NCBI GenBank assembly: GCA_020636105.1
Contig: JACJYL010000001.1
Coordinates: forward strand, 2,728,001-2,792,000
Direction: 5' to 3'
Length of the DNA stretch: 64,000 nucleotides
From: Lewinellaceae bacterium
GTDB lineage: Bacteria > Bacteroidota > Bacteroidia > Chitinophagales > Saprospiraceae
Shown here: piece by piece, positions 42,684 through 51,361 of the stretch
Position numbering within the stretch: the first letter of the stretch is position 1
How the letters are laid out: each line of letters opens with the position of its first letter
The notes under the pieces: model-generated
The model's input: the letters and a program-made list of their open reading frames with translations, nothing else
What the model was told of the DNA's origin: nothing
The model's database searches: none
Made by a program: the position numbers and the translations under genes

Positions 42684-45470
42684 CTATCTAATTACTATTT
42701 TATCAAAGTAACTTCCGGAAGCTGTGTCTATACGCAGGAAGTACATCCCTGCAGGAAGGTTACTCACATCCAGCTTACGATATTGGTCTTGTGTCTTTTG
42801 TGTGCTAATCAATTTACCATTGGCATCCATAATCAGGAATTGTTTTTCTCCACCTAAATCTGCAGGCAACTGTATCTCAATAAATGTTGATGCTGGGTTA
42901 GGAGAAACTTTGATTTGTCCTTCACTTACCGGGTTTACACTTACCAGTGATGGTGGCAACAATACCGCGTCGATTACGTGCACTACACCATTGGAAGCCT
43001 CAATATCCGCTACCGTTACCATCGCATCATTGATGAATACGCCGTCTGCATTGATCGTAATTGTGATGTCTTCTCCTTGCAAAGTCGCGGCCATCTGGCC
43101 GTCTGTCAAATCCGTCGAGAATACTGCTGCTCCTCCAATTACGTGGTACAATAAAATCTGGGCCAGTTGTCCTGTTGGATCCATCAGTAAAGCTTCTACC
43201 GTTCCGGCCGGCAAAGCTGCAAAGGCTGCATCGGTTGGCGCAAATACGGTGAATGGGCCCTCGCCGGACAGATCATCTGCCAAACCTGCTGCGATAACCG
43301 CTGCTTCAAGGGTATTGTGGTCTTCGCTATTGACGATGATGTCTACTACACTTGGGGGGGCCGGCGGCAACAATACCGCGTCGATTACGTGCACTACACC
43401 ATTGGAAGCCTCAATATCTGCTACCGTTACCATCGCATCATTGATGAATACACCATCCGCATTGATCGTTACCGTAATGTCTGATCCTTCTAATGTAGTG
43501 GCCATCTGACCGTCTGTCAAATCCGTCGAGAATACTGCTGCTCCTCCAATTACGTGGTACAATAAAATCTGGGCCAGTTGTCCTGTCGGGTCCATCAGTA
43601 AAGCTTCTACCGTTCCGGCCGGCAAAGCTGCAAAGGCTGCATCGGTTGGCGCAAATACGGTGAATGGGCCCTCGCCGGACAGATCATCTGCCAAACCTGC
43701 TGCGATAACCGCTGCTTCAAGGGTATTGTGGTCTTCGCTATTGACGATAATGTCCACTACACTTGGGGGGGGCGGTGGCAACAATACCGCGTCGATTACG
43801 TGCACCACTCCATTGGAAGCCTCAATATCCGCTACCGTTACCATCGCATCATTGATGAATACACCATCCGCATTGATCGTTACCGTAATGTCTGATCCTT
43901 CTAATGTAGTGGCCATCTGACCGTCTGTCAAATCCGTCGAGAATACTGCTGCTCCTCCAATTACGTGGTACAATAAAATCTGGGCCAGTTGTCCTGTCGG
44001 GTCCATCAGTAAAGCTTCTACCGTTCCGGCCGGCAAAGCTGCAAAGGCTGCATCGGTTGGCGCAAATACGGTGAATGGGCCCTCGCCGGACAGATCATCT
44101 GCCAAACCTGCTGCGATAACCGCTGCTTCAAGGGTATTGTGGTCTTCGCTATTGACGATGATGTCTACTACACTTGGGGGGGCCGGCGGCAACAATACCG
44201 CGTCGATTACGTGCACTACACCATTGGAGGCCTCAATATCTGCTACCGTTACCATCGCATCATTGATGAATACACCATCCGCATTGATCGTTACCGTAAT
44301 GTCGGATCCTTCTAATGTAGTGGCCATCTGTCCGTCTGTCAAATCCGTCGAGAATACTGCTGCTCCTCCAATTACGTGGTACAATAAAATTTGGGCCAGT
44401 TGTCCTGTTGGGTCCATCAGTAAAGCTTCTACCGTTCCGGCCGGCAAAGCTGCAAAGGCTGCATCGGTTGGCGCAAATACGGTGAATGGGCCCTCGCCGG
44501 ACAGATCATCTGCCAAACCTGCTGCGATAACCGCTGCTTCAAGGGTATTGTGGTCTTCGCTATTGACGATGATGTCTACTACACTTGGGGGGGGCGGTGG
44601 CAACAATACCGCGTCGATTACGTGCACCACTCCATTGGAAGCCTCAATATCCGCTACCGTTACCATCGCATCATTGATGAATACGCCGTCTGCATTGATC
44701 GTTACCGTAATGTCTGATCCTTCTAAAGTAGTGGCCATCTGACCGTCTGTCAAATCCGTCGAGAATACTGCTGCTCCTCCAATTACGTGGTACAATAAAA
44801 TTTGGGCCAGTTGTCCTGTTGGATCCATCAGTAAAGCTTCTACCGTTCCGGCCGGCAAAGCTGCAAAGGCTGCATCGGTTGGCGCAAATACGGTGAATGG
44901 GCCCTCGCCGGACAGATCATCTGCCAGTCCAGCTGCGATAACCGCTGCTTCAAGGGTATTGTGGTCTTCGCTATTAACGATGATGTCTACTACACTTGGG
45001 GGGGGCGGTGGCAACAATACCGCGTCGATTACGTGCACCACTCCATTGGAAGCCTCAATATCCGCTACCGTTACCATCGCATCATTGATGAATACGCCGT
45101 CTGCATTGATCGTTACCGTAATGTCTGATCCTTCTAAAGTAGTGGCCATCTGGCCGTCTGTCAAATCCGTCGAGAATACTGCTGCTCCTCCAATTACGTG
45201 GTACAATAAAATTTGGGCCAGTTGTCCTGTCGGGTCCATCAGCAACGTTTCTACCGTTCCGGCCGGCAAAGCTGCAAAGGCTGCATCGGTTGGCGCAAAT
45301 ACGGTGAATGGGCCCTCGCCGGACAGATCATCGTCCAGTCCGGCGGCAATAACCGCCGCTTCAAGGGTAGTGTGGTCTTCGCTGGCGACCACTATTTCCG
45401 TAATCGTCTGGCCAAACGAAAACACCAGAGAGAGTGCTAAAATAATTAAGGTGTTCAGAGTTCTTTTCAT
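42684..45470 (-). CDS. Secreted six-FAS1-domain protein with T9SS sorting tail
   Basis: The 928-residue protein has a signal peptide (20 residues, ending FSFGQ), six FAS1 (fasciclin) domains of 137 residues each and a C-terminal T9SS type A domain (KVSPNPASTF ... GMYFLRIDTASGSYFDKIVIR). Each FAS1 unit has the two family blocks, GPFTVFAPTDAAFAALP and ILLYHVI, and ends in VIDAVLLPP. The linker is PPPPPS or PPAPPS. FAS1 domains mediate cell adhesion and matrix binding. The near identity of the units means recent duplication or gene conversion; domains 1 and 6 differ most. It is monocistronic with a strong terminator downstream. The product is predicted to be a rod-like surface adhesin. Confidence 0.95.
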   Translation of the reverse strand: MKRTLNTLIILALSLVFSFGQTITEIVVASEDHTTLEAAVIAAGLDDDLSGEGPFTVFAPTDAAFAALPAGTVETLLMDPTGQLAQILLYHVIGGAAVFSTDLTDGQMATTLEGSDITVTINADGVFINDAMVTVADIEASNGVVHVIDAVLLPPPPPSVVDIIVNSEDHNTLEAAVIAAGLADDLSGEGPFTVFAPTDAAFAALPAGTVEALLMDPTGQLAQILLYHVIGGAAVFSTDLTDGQMATTLEGSDITVTINADGVFINDAMVTVADIEASNGVVHVIDAVLLPPPPPSVVDIIVNSEDHNTLEAAVIAAGLADDLSGEGPFTVFAPTDAAFAALPAGTVEALLMDPTGQLAQILLYHVIGGAAVFSTDLTDGQMATTLEGSDITVTINADGVFINDAMVTVADIEASNGVVHVIDAVLLPPAPPSVVDIIVNSEDHNTLEAAVIAAGLADDLSGEGPFTVFAPTDAAFAALPAGTVEALLMDPTGQLAQILLYHVIGGAAVFSTDLTDGQMATTLEGSDITVTINADGVFINDAMVTVADIEASNGVVHVIDAVLLPPPPPSVVDIIVNSEDHNTLEAAVIAAGLADDLSGEGPFTVFAPTDAAFAALPAGTVEALLMDPTGQLAQILLYHVIGGAAVFSTDLTDGQMATTLEGSDITVTINADGVFINDAMVTVADIEASNGVVHVIDAVLLPPAPPSVVDIIVNSEDHNTLEAAVIAAGLADDLSGEGPFTVFAPTDAAFAALPAGTVEALLMDPTGQLAQILLYHVIGGAAVFSTDLTDGQMAATLQGEDITITINADGVFINDAMVTVADIEASNGVVHVIDAVLLPPSLVSVNPVSEGQIKVSPNPASTFIEIQLPADLGGEKQFLIMDANGKLISTQKTQDQYRKLDVSNLPAGMYFLRIDTASGSYFDKIVIR
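42939..45404 (-). repeat. Six tandem 411-base units inside the FAS1 gene
   Basis: The unit boundaries, taken at the codon before Asp of VVDIIV, are 45404, 44993, 44582, 44171, 43760 and 43349, exactly 411 bases apart. Units 2-5 are nearly identical at the DNA level. Linkers carrying the Ala codon (PPAPPS) occur before units 4 and 6 only (near 44178 and 43355). Confidence 0.95.
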
Positions 45471-45681
45471 TTTAAGAGCATTTAATGGTTAATTGTAAAT
45501 TAACTTAGGTGATTGTAATGCTCTGAAAACACAGCTTAATTTATTTTGTTTAATGATTTTGTATTTTTTTTAAACAAAATATCAAATTTGTCAGATATAT
45601 TGCATTTCTGTGGAAATAAACACAAAATAAATTAAACAAAACAACATTCTTAATTATCCATAAAATAGCAATAAATCAATA

Positions 45682-46204
45682 CTACTCGCATTCCTGATTG
45701 ATCCGTTCAACAGCATCAATATTGAAACCATTGGATTTGGCAACCTGCAGAAGCTTGTCATAAGTTTCCGTATCCAGTTCCTTTATTTTGGAAAGCACCC
45801 ATAAAAACTTCCTTGAAGGGCTTCCTACAAGCGCATAACTATAATGTTCGTCGAGTGCCATAATGTAGTAATCCCCTGAAAAAGGCCAGAAAAAGCGCAC
45901 CTTGAGCCTACCCGGAAATTCAGGGTTTGGCACCCAGGCCGTTCCGGTGATGTCCTTAAACCGGGACAGGTCTTTGAGTAAGCGGCCCCGGTTCTCCACC
46001 TTGATCTTGCCATTTTCCTTAATGGAATAAGTGGCCGTCACACAATCCAGTCCTTTTTCAAAACGGTTGGGCAATTTAGCCACTTCATACCATTGTCCTG
46101 CATATTCATTGATATCTACCTTTGCTACGGTAGGCAGGTCTTTAGCTGTTTTGCAGGAAAAAAGGCCGAGCAGGATGGGAAGTATTAACCTGTTTTTTTT
46201 TCAT
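45682..46204 (-). CDS. blc: Bacterial lipocalin (Blc type) with an apparent frameshift in its signal peptide
   Basis: The mature part is an ordinary 20 kDa lipocalin: the conserved N-terminal YAGQWYEVAKLPNRFEKGLDCV, then ATYSI, GTAWVPNP, YYIMALDEHYSYALVGSPSRKFLWVLS and a C-terminal RINQEC. Blc-type proteins are outer-membrane lipoproteins that bind fatty acids or lysophospholipids under stress. The natural start ATG at 46204 is followed by a run of nine A, and the frame then ends after about 20 codons. If one A is removed, the sequence reads MKKNRLILPILLGLFSC, a perfect lipoprotein signal with Cys17, and continues straight into the lipocalin. As read, only a GTG at 46083 starts the frame, without a signal. 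It may be a real homopolymer frameshift, slippage or a sequence error. Confidence 0.85.
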
Positions 46205-46233
46205 AATGAAATGCATGTTTTATATTGAAAAAA

Positions 46234-47652
46234 TTAATGAGCCAGTTTTTTAATCATCCCGTTGAAGATCGGTCCGTGAAACGGTAAGACAGCGTACCAA
46301 TAAAGCCTGCCCCATAATCCTAACGGACGAAAGGTCGCGGTCTGGTATAACTTGTTGTCTTTTGTTTTAAACTCCAGCCATGCTTCGCCGGGAAGTTTCA
46401 TTTCCGCGTACAATAACAACCTTCCCTCTTGCCTGTCGGCATAAAGCACACGCCAGAAATCAAGCGCGTCGCCTGCCGTGATCTCAGCAGGATGTTTACG
46501 CCCCCGGCGCAGTCCGACCCCCCCTACCAACTTATCCATAAAACCTCTGATAGCCCAGAGCCAGTCGGCATAATACCACCCGGTGTCACCTCCCAATGAC
46601 CAAATACGGTCCAGGGTTTGTTTTTTATCTGTGATCACTTCGTTCCGTTTGTCTTTAAAACAACCAAAAGTCGGCACTTCAACGAGATTAGAAATCCCTT
46701 TTGATAATATTTCACTCGACTGGGCATCTTTCCAGCTGGACAATACATCGTGCGAAACAATTTTTTCAAATGCGAAATGGATGGCCTCTTCATAAGACAA
46801 CAACTTTATACCCAGTAGCTCATGCAAGTTATTTTCCTTACAGATGACTTCAATCTTCATACTATCCACCAGGTTGATGGCCAGTTTGTAAGAAGTTGAA
46901 GTGACGAAATAGAGCCAATAAGAAGAAAGCTTGGGTGTCATTACGGGGACGATAAAAATTTTGCGTTTTAACTTCCGAACCTTTGCAAATCTCAACAGCA
47001 GTTCCTTATAGGTAAGAATTTCCGGTCCGCCGATATCAAAACTCGAATCGAATGCAGGTTTATACAACAATACGCCATACAGGTATTCCAAAACGTTACG
47101 GATGGAAATGGGTTGCGATTTGGTATTCAGCCATTTAGGGGTCACCATGACGGGTAATTTCTCCACCAGGTCACGCATGATTTCAAAAGAAGCACTACCA
47201 GAGCCAATAATTATTCCGGCGCGCAAAGTGGTCAGGTGATAAACACTGGATGCCAGGACACTTTCTACATTTTTCCTTGAGCTCAGGTGTTTCGAGAGCT
47301 TTTCTTCATTGGCGATACCGCTTAAATAAATCACCTGTTTGACCCTGGTTTGCTCCATCCTGTCCTTGAAATTTCGCGCAGAGGTTTCTTCCATTACATC
47401 AAAATCATGAATGGAGGATGACATGGAATGGATCAGATAATAGGCAACGTCAATATCTTCAGGAATATTTTTCATGGTTTCCTGCTCAAGAAAATCCAAC
47501 TCGATAACACTCAGTTTTGAGCTGTTGTATCCGCTGACGTCAAACCTGTTTTTATCCCGCACACAACAAACCACTTCATGCCCCTCGCTCAGCAGGATTG
47601 GCAGTAGCCTTTTGCCTATGTAACCTGTTGTTCCGGTAAGTAGAATTTTCAT
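46234..47652 (-). CDS. NAD(P)-binding SDR-family protein with DUF2867 C-terminus
   Basis: The 472-residue protein begins with an extended/atypical short-chain dehydrogenase Rossmann domain: the GTTGYIGKRLLP glycine motif at about 7-18, LTTLRAGIIIGSGS near residue 140 and later PISIRNVLEYL. Residues about 320-470 form a DUF2867-type domain, rich in Trp/Tyr (LWGRLYWYAVLPFHGPIFNGM). This two-domain layout is that of the YbjT-like/DUF2867 oxidoreductases with unknown substrate. It lies three bases after the stop of the short-chain dehydrogenase gene at 47656-48351 on the same strand, so they are translated from one message. Confidence 0.88.
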   Translation of the reverse strand: MKILLTGTTGYIGKRLLPILLSEGHEVVCCVRDKNRFDVSGYNSSKLSVIELDFLEQETMKNIPEDIDVAYYLIHSMSSSIHDFDVMEETSARNFKDRMEQTRVKQVIYLSGIANEEKLSKHLSSRKNVESVLASSVYHLTTLRAGIIIGSGSASFEIMRDLVEKLPVMVTPKWLNTKSQPISIRNVLEYLYGVLLYKPAFDSSFDIGGPEILTYKELLLRFAKVRKLKRKIFIVPVMTPKLSSYWLYFVTSTSYKLAINLVDSMKIEVICKENNLHELLGIKLLSYEEAIHFAFEKIVSHDVLSSWKDAQSSEILSKGISNLVEVPTFGCFKDKRNEVITDKKQTLDRIWSLGGDTGWYYADWLWAIRGFMDKLVGGVGLRRGRKHPAEITAGDALDFWRVLYADRQEGRLLLYAEMKLPGEAWLEFKTKDNKLYQTATFRPLGLWGRLYWYAVLPFHGPIFNGMIKKLAH

Positions 47653-47655
47653 AAT

Positions 47656-48351
47656 TTATACTTTTAAAGTTGACATTCCACCGTCCACATGAATTACCTG
47701 TCCCGTCATCCAACCGGATTTTTCAGACAATAAAAATTCAGCAGCATTGGCCAGGTCAGTGGCAGTCCCGATTTTTTTAAGCGGATGACGTTGAGCATTG
47801 GCTTCCCGTTTTTCGTCAGTCCCCAATAACCTTGCCGCCAACGGGGTATCCGTCAATGAAGGAGCAATACAATTGACTCTTATTTTAGGGGCCAGTTCTG
47901 CTCCAAGCGCACGCGTTAGCCCTTCGATGGCTCCTTTGGATGCAGAAACCTGGGAATGAAAATTAAAGCCTTGTTGCACCGCAACGGTAGAAAACAAAAC
48001 AATGGAAGCCCCTTCATTTATAAACCTGGGCAAACAGGCCTGGATTACTTTAACAGCTCCGGTCACCTGCAAATTAAAATCCTCCGTGAAGGATTCGGGT
48101 TTTATTCTTTTGAACGGTTTCAAATTGATGGTGCCGGGGCAATAGACGAGCCCGTCCAGTTCATCAGGTAAAAAACCGAGGTCCGGCTCATCTTCCAAAA
48201 CATTAAAAGGAGAATAATGGATTCCATCCGTGGCGTTCTGCACAGGATGACTAAAATAGGTCCCGTAAACGGAATGTCCTGCCTCGGCCAATTGCCGGGA
48301 CAGCTGTTTTCCTATGCCGGAAGAAGCTCCGACGATGAGGTAATTTTTCAT
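47656..48351 (-). CDS. Short-chain dehydrogenase/reductase lacking the catalytic tyrosine
   Basis: The 231-residue protein has the classical SDR layout: cofactor motif GASSGIGKQL (8-17), a central LVYCPG in place of NNAG, the active-site Ser in VLFSTVAVQ, and C-terminal GQVIHVDGGMSTLKV. Where classical enzymes have YSASK, this one has VSASK, so the catalytic Tyr is replaced by Val while Lys is kept. The reading of the codon (GTT) is clear. The protein may therefore be a non-catalytic or mechanistically altered member, or use another residue. It is upstream of the DUF2867 oxidoreductase gene with three bases between. Confidence 0.9.
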   Translation of the reverse strand: MKNYLIVGASSGIGKQLSRQLAEAGHSVYGTYFSHPVQNATDGIHYSPFNVLEDEPDLGFLPDELDGLVYCPGTINLKPFKRIKPESFTEDFNLQVTGAVKVIQACLPRFINEGASIVLFSTVAVQQGFNFHSQVSASKGAIEGLTRALGAELAPKIRVNCIAPSLTDTPLAARLLGTDEKREANAQRHPLKKIGTATDLANAAEFLLSEKSGWMTGQVIHVDGGMSTLKV

Positions 48352-48597
48352 AGCTGTTCTTGTGTTAAAGTTTGATTTTCTATCGTTACATTACAACAAA
48401 TCGGGCCATCCAATAGTTTTGACCTCCCCAAAATGACGTTAAAACTTTAGGAGGTGCGGAGCAATGGGACTATCTTTGGTTTTCCACTGAATTTTCCTGA
48501 GACAGGAAGATTGTTTACAAACCCGGGGCAAATCCATACAAAAACAATACTTTTAACCATTGGTCAACATTTTGTAAACTAATAAAAACCCGATTGC

Positions 48598-49392
48598 ATG
48601 AAGAAATCACCGTTTTTTTTCCTGACCCTCTTTTCTATCGTTATTTTTTGTTTTTCCAATTGTAAACCGGACGAACCGGACTTTCCTCCTATTCGTACCC
48701 TTGCCGATGTACAGGAGGATTTCAGTAACATGGATATTTCTCCAGGCACCCATGATGAAACCTTGAAATTTTTAAACGAAAAGTCGTGGAATTTCCGCGT
48801 GATCGCACCCCAAACCATTTCCGGGCAAACCTATCCTCTGGTCATCCACCTGCATGGGGCTTCCGGAGGAGATCCGGATGCACATAAAAGCACGGACTGT
48901 TATGTCGAGCCGGGCTTTGAGAACATCGAAACCTTTATCCTGAGCCCGAACGGAGGCATTGAACTTTGGAACAGTTTCAGCAACCAGGAAATGGTCATCA
49001 ACTTAATTCTTCTCGCCAAGGCAAACTGGCCCATTGATCCGGACAAGATCGTGGTAACGGGCTACAGTAATGGCGGCAACGGAAGCTGGTTCTTTGGCGA
49101 AACCCAGGGCCCGGCACTCATCTCCGCTGCCATCCCCATGGCTTCTTCCTACACCACCCTCAGCACCAACGGCTCGGTAAGGGTCATGCCCATTCCGATG
49201 TATGTGATCCATGGAGAAAATGATGAGCTGTTCCCTGTTGAAGAAACGGAAGCCTGGGTCACCCAATCCGTGGATGCAGGGAGTGACATTACTTTCGTGG
49301 TGGCTCCGGGTTTGACACACCCCGAACCTTGCGAATACGTTCCGTATTTAAAGGACGCGGTGACCTGGCTGACGGATGTGGTGTGGCAATGA
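48598..49392 (+). CDS. Alpha/beta-hydrolase esterase lipoprotein (PHB-depolymerase/feruloyl esterase-like)
   Basis: The 264-residue protein has a lipobox at Cys22 (FSNC) followed by KPDEP. The hydrolase fold shows the oxyanion block VIHLHGASGG, nucleophile Ser157 in GYSNGG, acid Asp in IHGENDELFP, and His in GLTHPEP. The length and GYSNGG/IHG..D..P spacing are those of the PHB-depolymerase/LpqC-type esterase family, which includes feruloyl and acetyl xylan esterases. It may remove ester groups from polysaccharides outside the cytoplasm. It is a single plus-strand gene followed by a terminator-like hairpin. Confidence 0.85.
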   Translation: MKKSPFFFLTLFSIVIFCFSNCKPDEPDFPPIRTLADVQEDFSNMDISPGTHDETLKFLNEKSWNFRVIAPQTISGQTYPLVIHLHGASGGDPDAHKSTDCYVEPGFENIETFILSPNGGIELWNSFSNQEMVINLILLAKANWPIDPDKIVVTGYSNGGNGSWFFGETQGPALISAAIPMASSYTTLSTNGSVRVMPIPMYVIHGENDELFPVEETEAWVTQSVDAGSDITFVVAPGLTHPEPCEYVPYLKDAVTWLTDVVWQ

Positions 49393-49442
49393 GGCCATAA
49401 AAGGACAAGAGGACAAAAGGTCCCGTCTGACCATTTTGAAAT

Positions 49443-49485
49443 GACAGAAAAAGATCTATTTCCCTTTCTGTCCTTTTCTTTCTTC
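49443..49485 (+). terminator. Terminator of the esterase gene
   Basis: The plus strand has an eight-pair stem GACAGAAA/TTTCTGTC (49443-49450 and 49465-49472) followed by CTTTTCTTTCTTC, 51 bases after the esterase stop. The tail is T-rich but interrupted. Confidence 0.55.
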
Positions 49486-49590
49486 TATCATCGAAGAACT
49501 CCCTGAATGCATAAATGATTCAATGCCTGAATGATTTTTTCTCACATTCTCGCATGGCTCCATTCTATCATTGAAGCATCGTTCCATTCC
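49486..49590. repeat. Degenerate short-period spacer repeat
   Basis: On the minus strand the spacer after the methyltransferase gene is a chain of near-copies of GGAATG/GCATTCAG-type words with ATG recurring every 7-9 bases. CTATCAT(C/T)GAAG occurs twice on the plus strand. No hairpin stands out. Confidence 0.55.
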
Positions 49591-50748
49591 TCATTCCCTG
49601 AGAAGTTTTTCCAGGTAGTGATACTCGATGCCGTAGGTGGATTTTATGTTTTGAATTTGTTGCAGGATTTCCGGGTCAGGTTCCTCCATTTCCCGTTGTT
49701 TTGTCCCGACGATGAGAATATTTTTAGGCGTGTGTTCCGTGGCGATGAACTCAAAAACCTTGGTTTTATACCCATAAGCTTCAAGGAAAAGCGCCCGGAT
49801 CGCATCCGTGATGATCTCTGCCTGTCTTTCTTTGAGAATCCCAAAGCGGGTGATCTGAGCAAGATCATCCTCCGGGTCGATTTGCTTGCGGATCTGTTTG
49901 TGACAGCAAGGGGCGCAGACGATGACCTGTGAACCGGATTTGATACCGCGGTAAATCGCATCATCTGTTGCCGTATCACAGGCATGGAGAGCGATCAACA
50001 CATCAATATCCGGTAAGGGAGCATCAATGATGGTTCCTTCCTGGAATTTAAGATTGGGAAAAGATGATTTTTCAGCAATGATGTTGCATTTTTCTACGAG
50101 TTCCTTGCGAAGTTCCACCCCGATGACGTTGGGATTCCGGCCGGTTGTCTGATATAGATAATCATAAAGGGCAAAGGTCAGATACCCTTTTCCGGCCCCC
50201 ATATCCACCACATTATAGGAGGGGCCCAAAGGAGTGGATTTCAAAACACCGTCAATGATCTCGACGTATTTATTGATTTGCCGGTATTTGTCCTGTTTTG
50301 TGTTTTTTACCTGCCAATCGGCGGTGGTAATTCCGAGTTCATGCAAATATATATTGCCTTCGGTAGCAATCATCCTGTTTTTCTGCCGGTTGTGTTCCAG
50401 GGGTGGTTTTTCTGTTTTGGTGGGTGATTTGGTAGTAATTTTAGTTTTATTTTTCGAATTGATAGTGAGGTGGCGGTCCTCCTTCAGGGTATAAGCTACG
50501 GCCTGCAGGAAATCTTTGTTCAACAACAATTCAAGCTGTTCAAGACTCTCCTCCCAGGAAAAATTCTTCGTGATATCTTTAGTAGGATACCGGTAAACAA
50601 ATGACAAGCGATCCCCTTTTTTGGTCTGAACGGGTTTTACAATGACCAGCTTCAAGTCGTTCGATTTATCGCGTTTATTGGCGAGGGTAAGTTCGACAAA
50701 AGTTTTTCCCTGAAGGCTTTCTTTAAGAAATGTTAGGAACTGCTGCAT
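49591..50748 (-). CDS. SAM-dependent methyltransferase (Methyltransf_32/GSTCD-METTL25-like)
   Basis: The 385-residue protein has an N-terminal domain (about 1-120) of unknown fold, a Lys/Thr-rich linker (about 105-128), and a C-terminal class I methyltransferase domain. Motif I is VVDMGAGKGYLTFALY, followed by VIGVELRKELV. The later block IALHACDTATDDAIY, with APCCHKQI, is the signature of the Methyltransf_32 family that includes eukaryotic GSTCD and METTL25 proteins. The substrate is probably RNA or protein, but it is not established for bacterial members. It is cytosolic and monocistronic. Its first ATG at 50748 gives a normal start. Confidence 0.9.
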   Translation of the reverse strand: MQQFLTFLKESLQGKTFVELTLANKRDKSNDLKLVIVKPVQTKKGDRLSFVYRYPTKDITKNFSWEESLEQLELLLNKDFLQAVAYTLKEDRHLTINSKNKTKITTKSPTKTEKPPLEHNRQKNRMIATEGNIYLHELGITTADWQVKNTKQDKYRQINKYVEIIDGVLKSTPLGPSYNVVDMGAGKGYLTFALYDYLYQTTGRNPNVIGVELRKELVEKCNIIAEKSSFPNLKFQEGTIIDAPLPDIDVLIALHACDTATDDAIYRGIKSGSQVIVCAPCCHKQIRKQIDPEDDLAQITRFGILKERQAEIITDAIRALFLEAYGYKTKVFEFIATEHTPKNILIVGTKQREMEEPDPEILQQIQNIKSTYGIEYHYLEKLLRE

Positions 50749-50862
50749 TTGAAAAATAGGCTTTAGCCATTAATTAATTTTGATAAAAAGTAAACATACC
50801 GCAAAGTATTTATTTACTTAATCCCGGGTTACAAAGGCAAAGGTAAAGAAGTTGTTACACTT

Positions 50863-51351
50863 TTACCTTGCGTCATTCCACCTGGCTAAAATACTATGGA
50901 CAATCTCTTTGGGCGAAAGGGAAATATCCACCCGAATACCGTAATCCGGCTCCTCCAGTGCCTCAAACTGAGATCGCAATAAATCTGCCTTCATATAATG
51001 ATCTTCCCGATTTTCCATCCGTGTTTTGATCTGGTCGTATGTTCCGGGTAAATAAACCCATTGAATTTCTGTCATTCCACTTCCAAGGATTTTACGATAG
51101 GATTCCTTTAGTGCAGAACAGGCTAAGACAGCTCCTCCAGTTGATTTCCATTGCACAATATGATCTGCAAGGGATTGCAGCCAGGGCCTCCTGTCATCAT
51201 CGTTCAATGGTTCGCCATTGGCCATCTTTTGAACATTAACCAAGGGATGAAAATCATCGGCATCATAAAAAGGCACCTTCATTGACTGGCTCAACTGTTT
51301 TCCAATGGTGGTTTTGCCACATCCGCTTACGCCCATGACTATAATGATCAT
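50863..51351 (-). CDS. gntK: Gluconokinase
   Basis: From the ATG at 51351 the 162-residue protein has the P-loop GVSGCGKTT (7-15) and the gluconokinase-specific FYDADDFHPLVNVQKMANGEPLNDDDRRPWL, with LACSALKESYR later. It phosphorylates D-gluconate to 6-phosphogluconate, feeding the pentose phosphate and Entner-Doudoroff routes. It starts 10 bases after the stop of the GH3 gene upstream. A TTG at 51375 would overlap that stop and is less likely. The neighbouring genes (two GH3 beta-glucosidases, divergent GntP permease) suggest uptake and use of gluconate or oxidised glucosides. Confidence 0.95.
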   Translation of the reverse strand: MIIIVMGVSGCGKTTIGKQLSQSMKVPFYDADDFHPLVNVQKMANGEPLNDDDRRPWLQSLADHIVQWKSTGGAVLACSALKESYRKILGSGMTEIQWVYLPGTYDQIKTRMENREDHYMKADLLRSQFEALEEPDYGIRVDISLSPKEIVHSILARWNDAR

Positions 51352-51361
51352 TAAACTGTTT

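Noticed and set aside
42939..45404. Possible CRISPR-like array because of regular spacing
   Set aside because: Units are 411 bases, fully coding FAS1 domains without spacers.
42724..45492. Repeated plus-strand frames of 86-261 codons in the FAS1 gene
   Set aside because: They are the antisense of the 411-base repeat and repeat with it; only the minus strand has a signal peptide and sorting domain.
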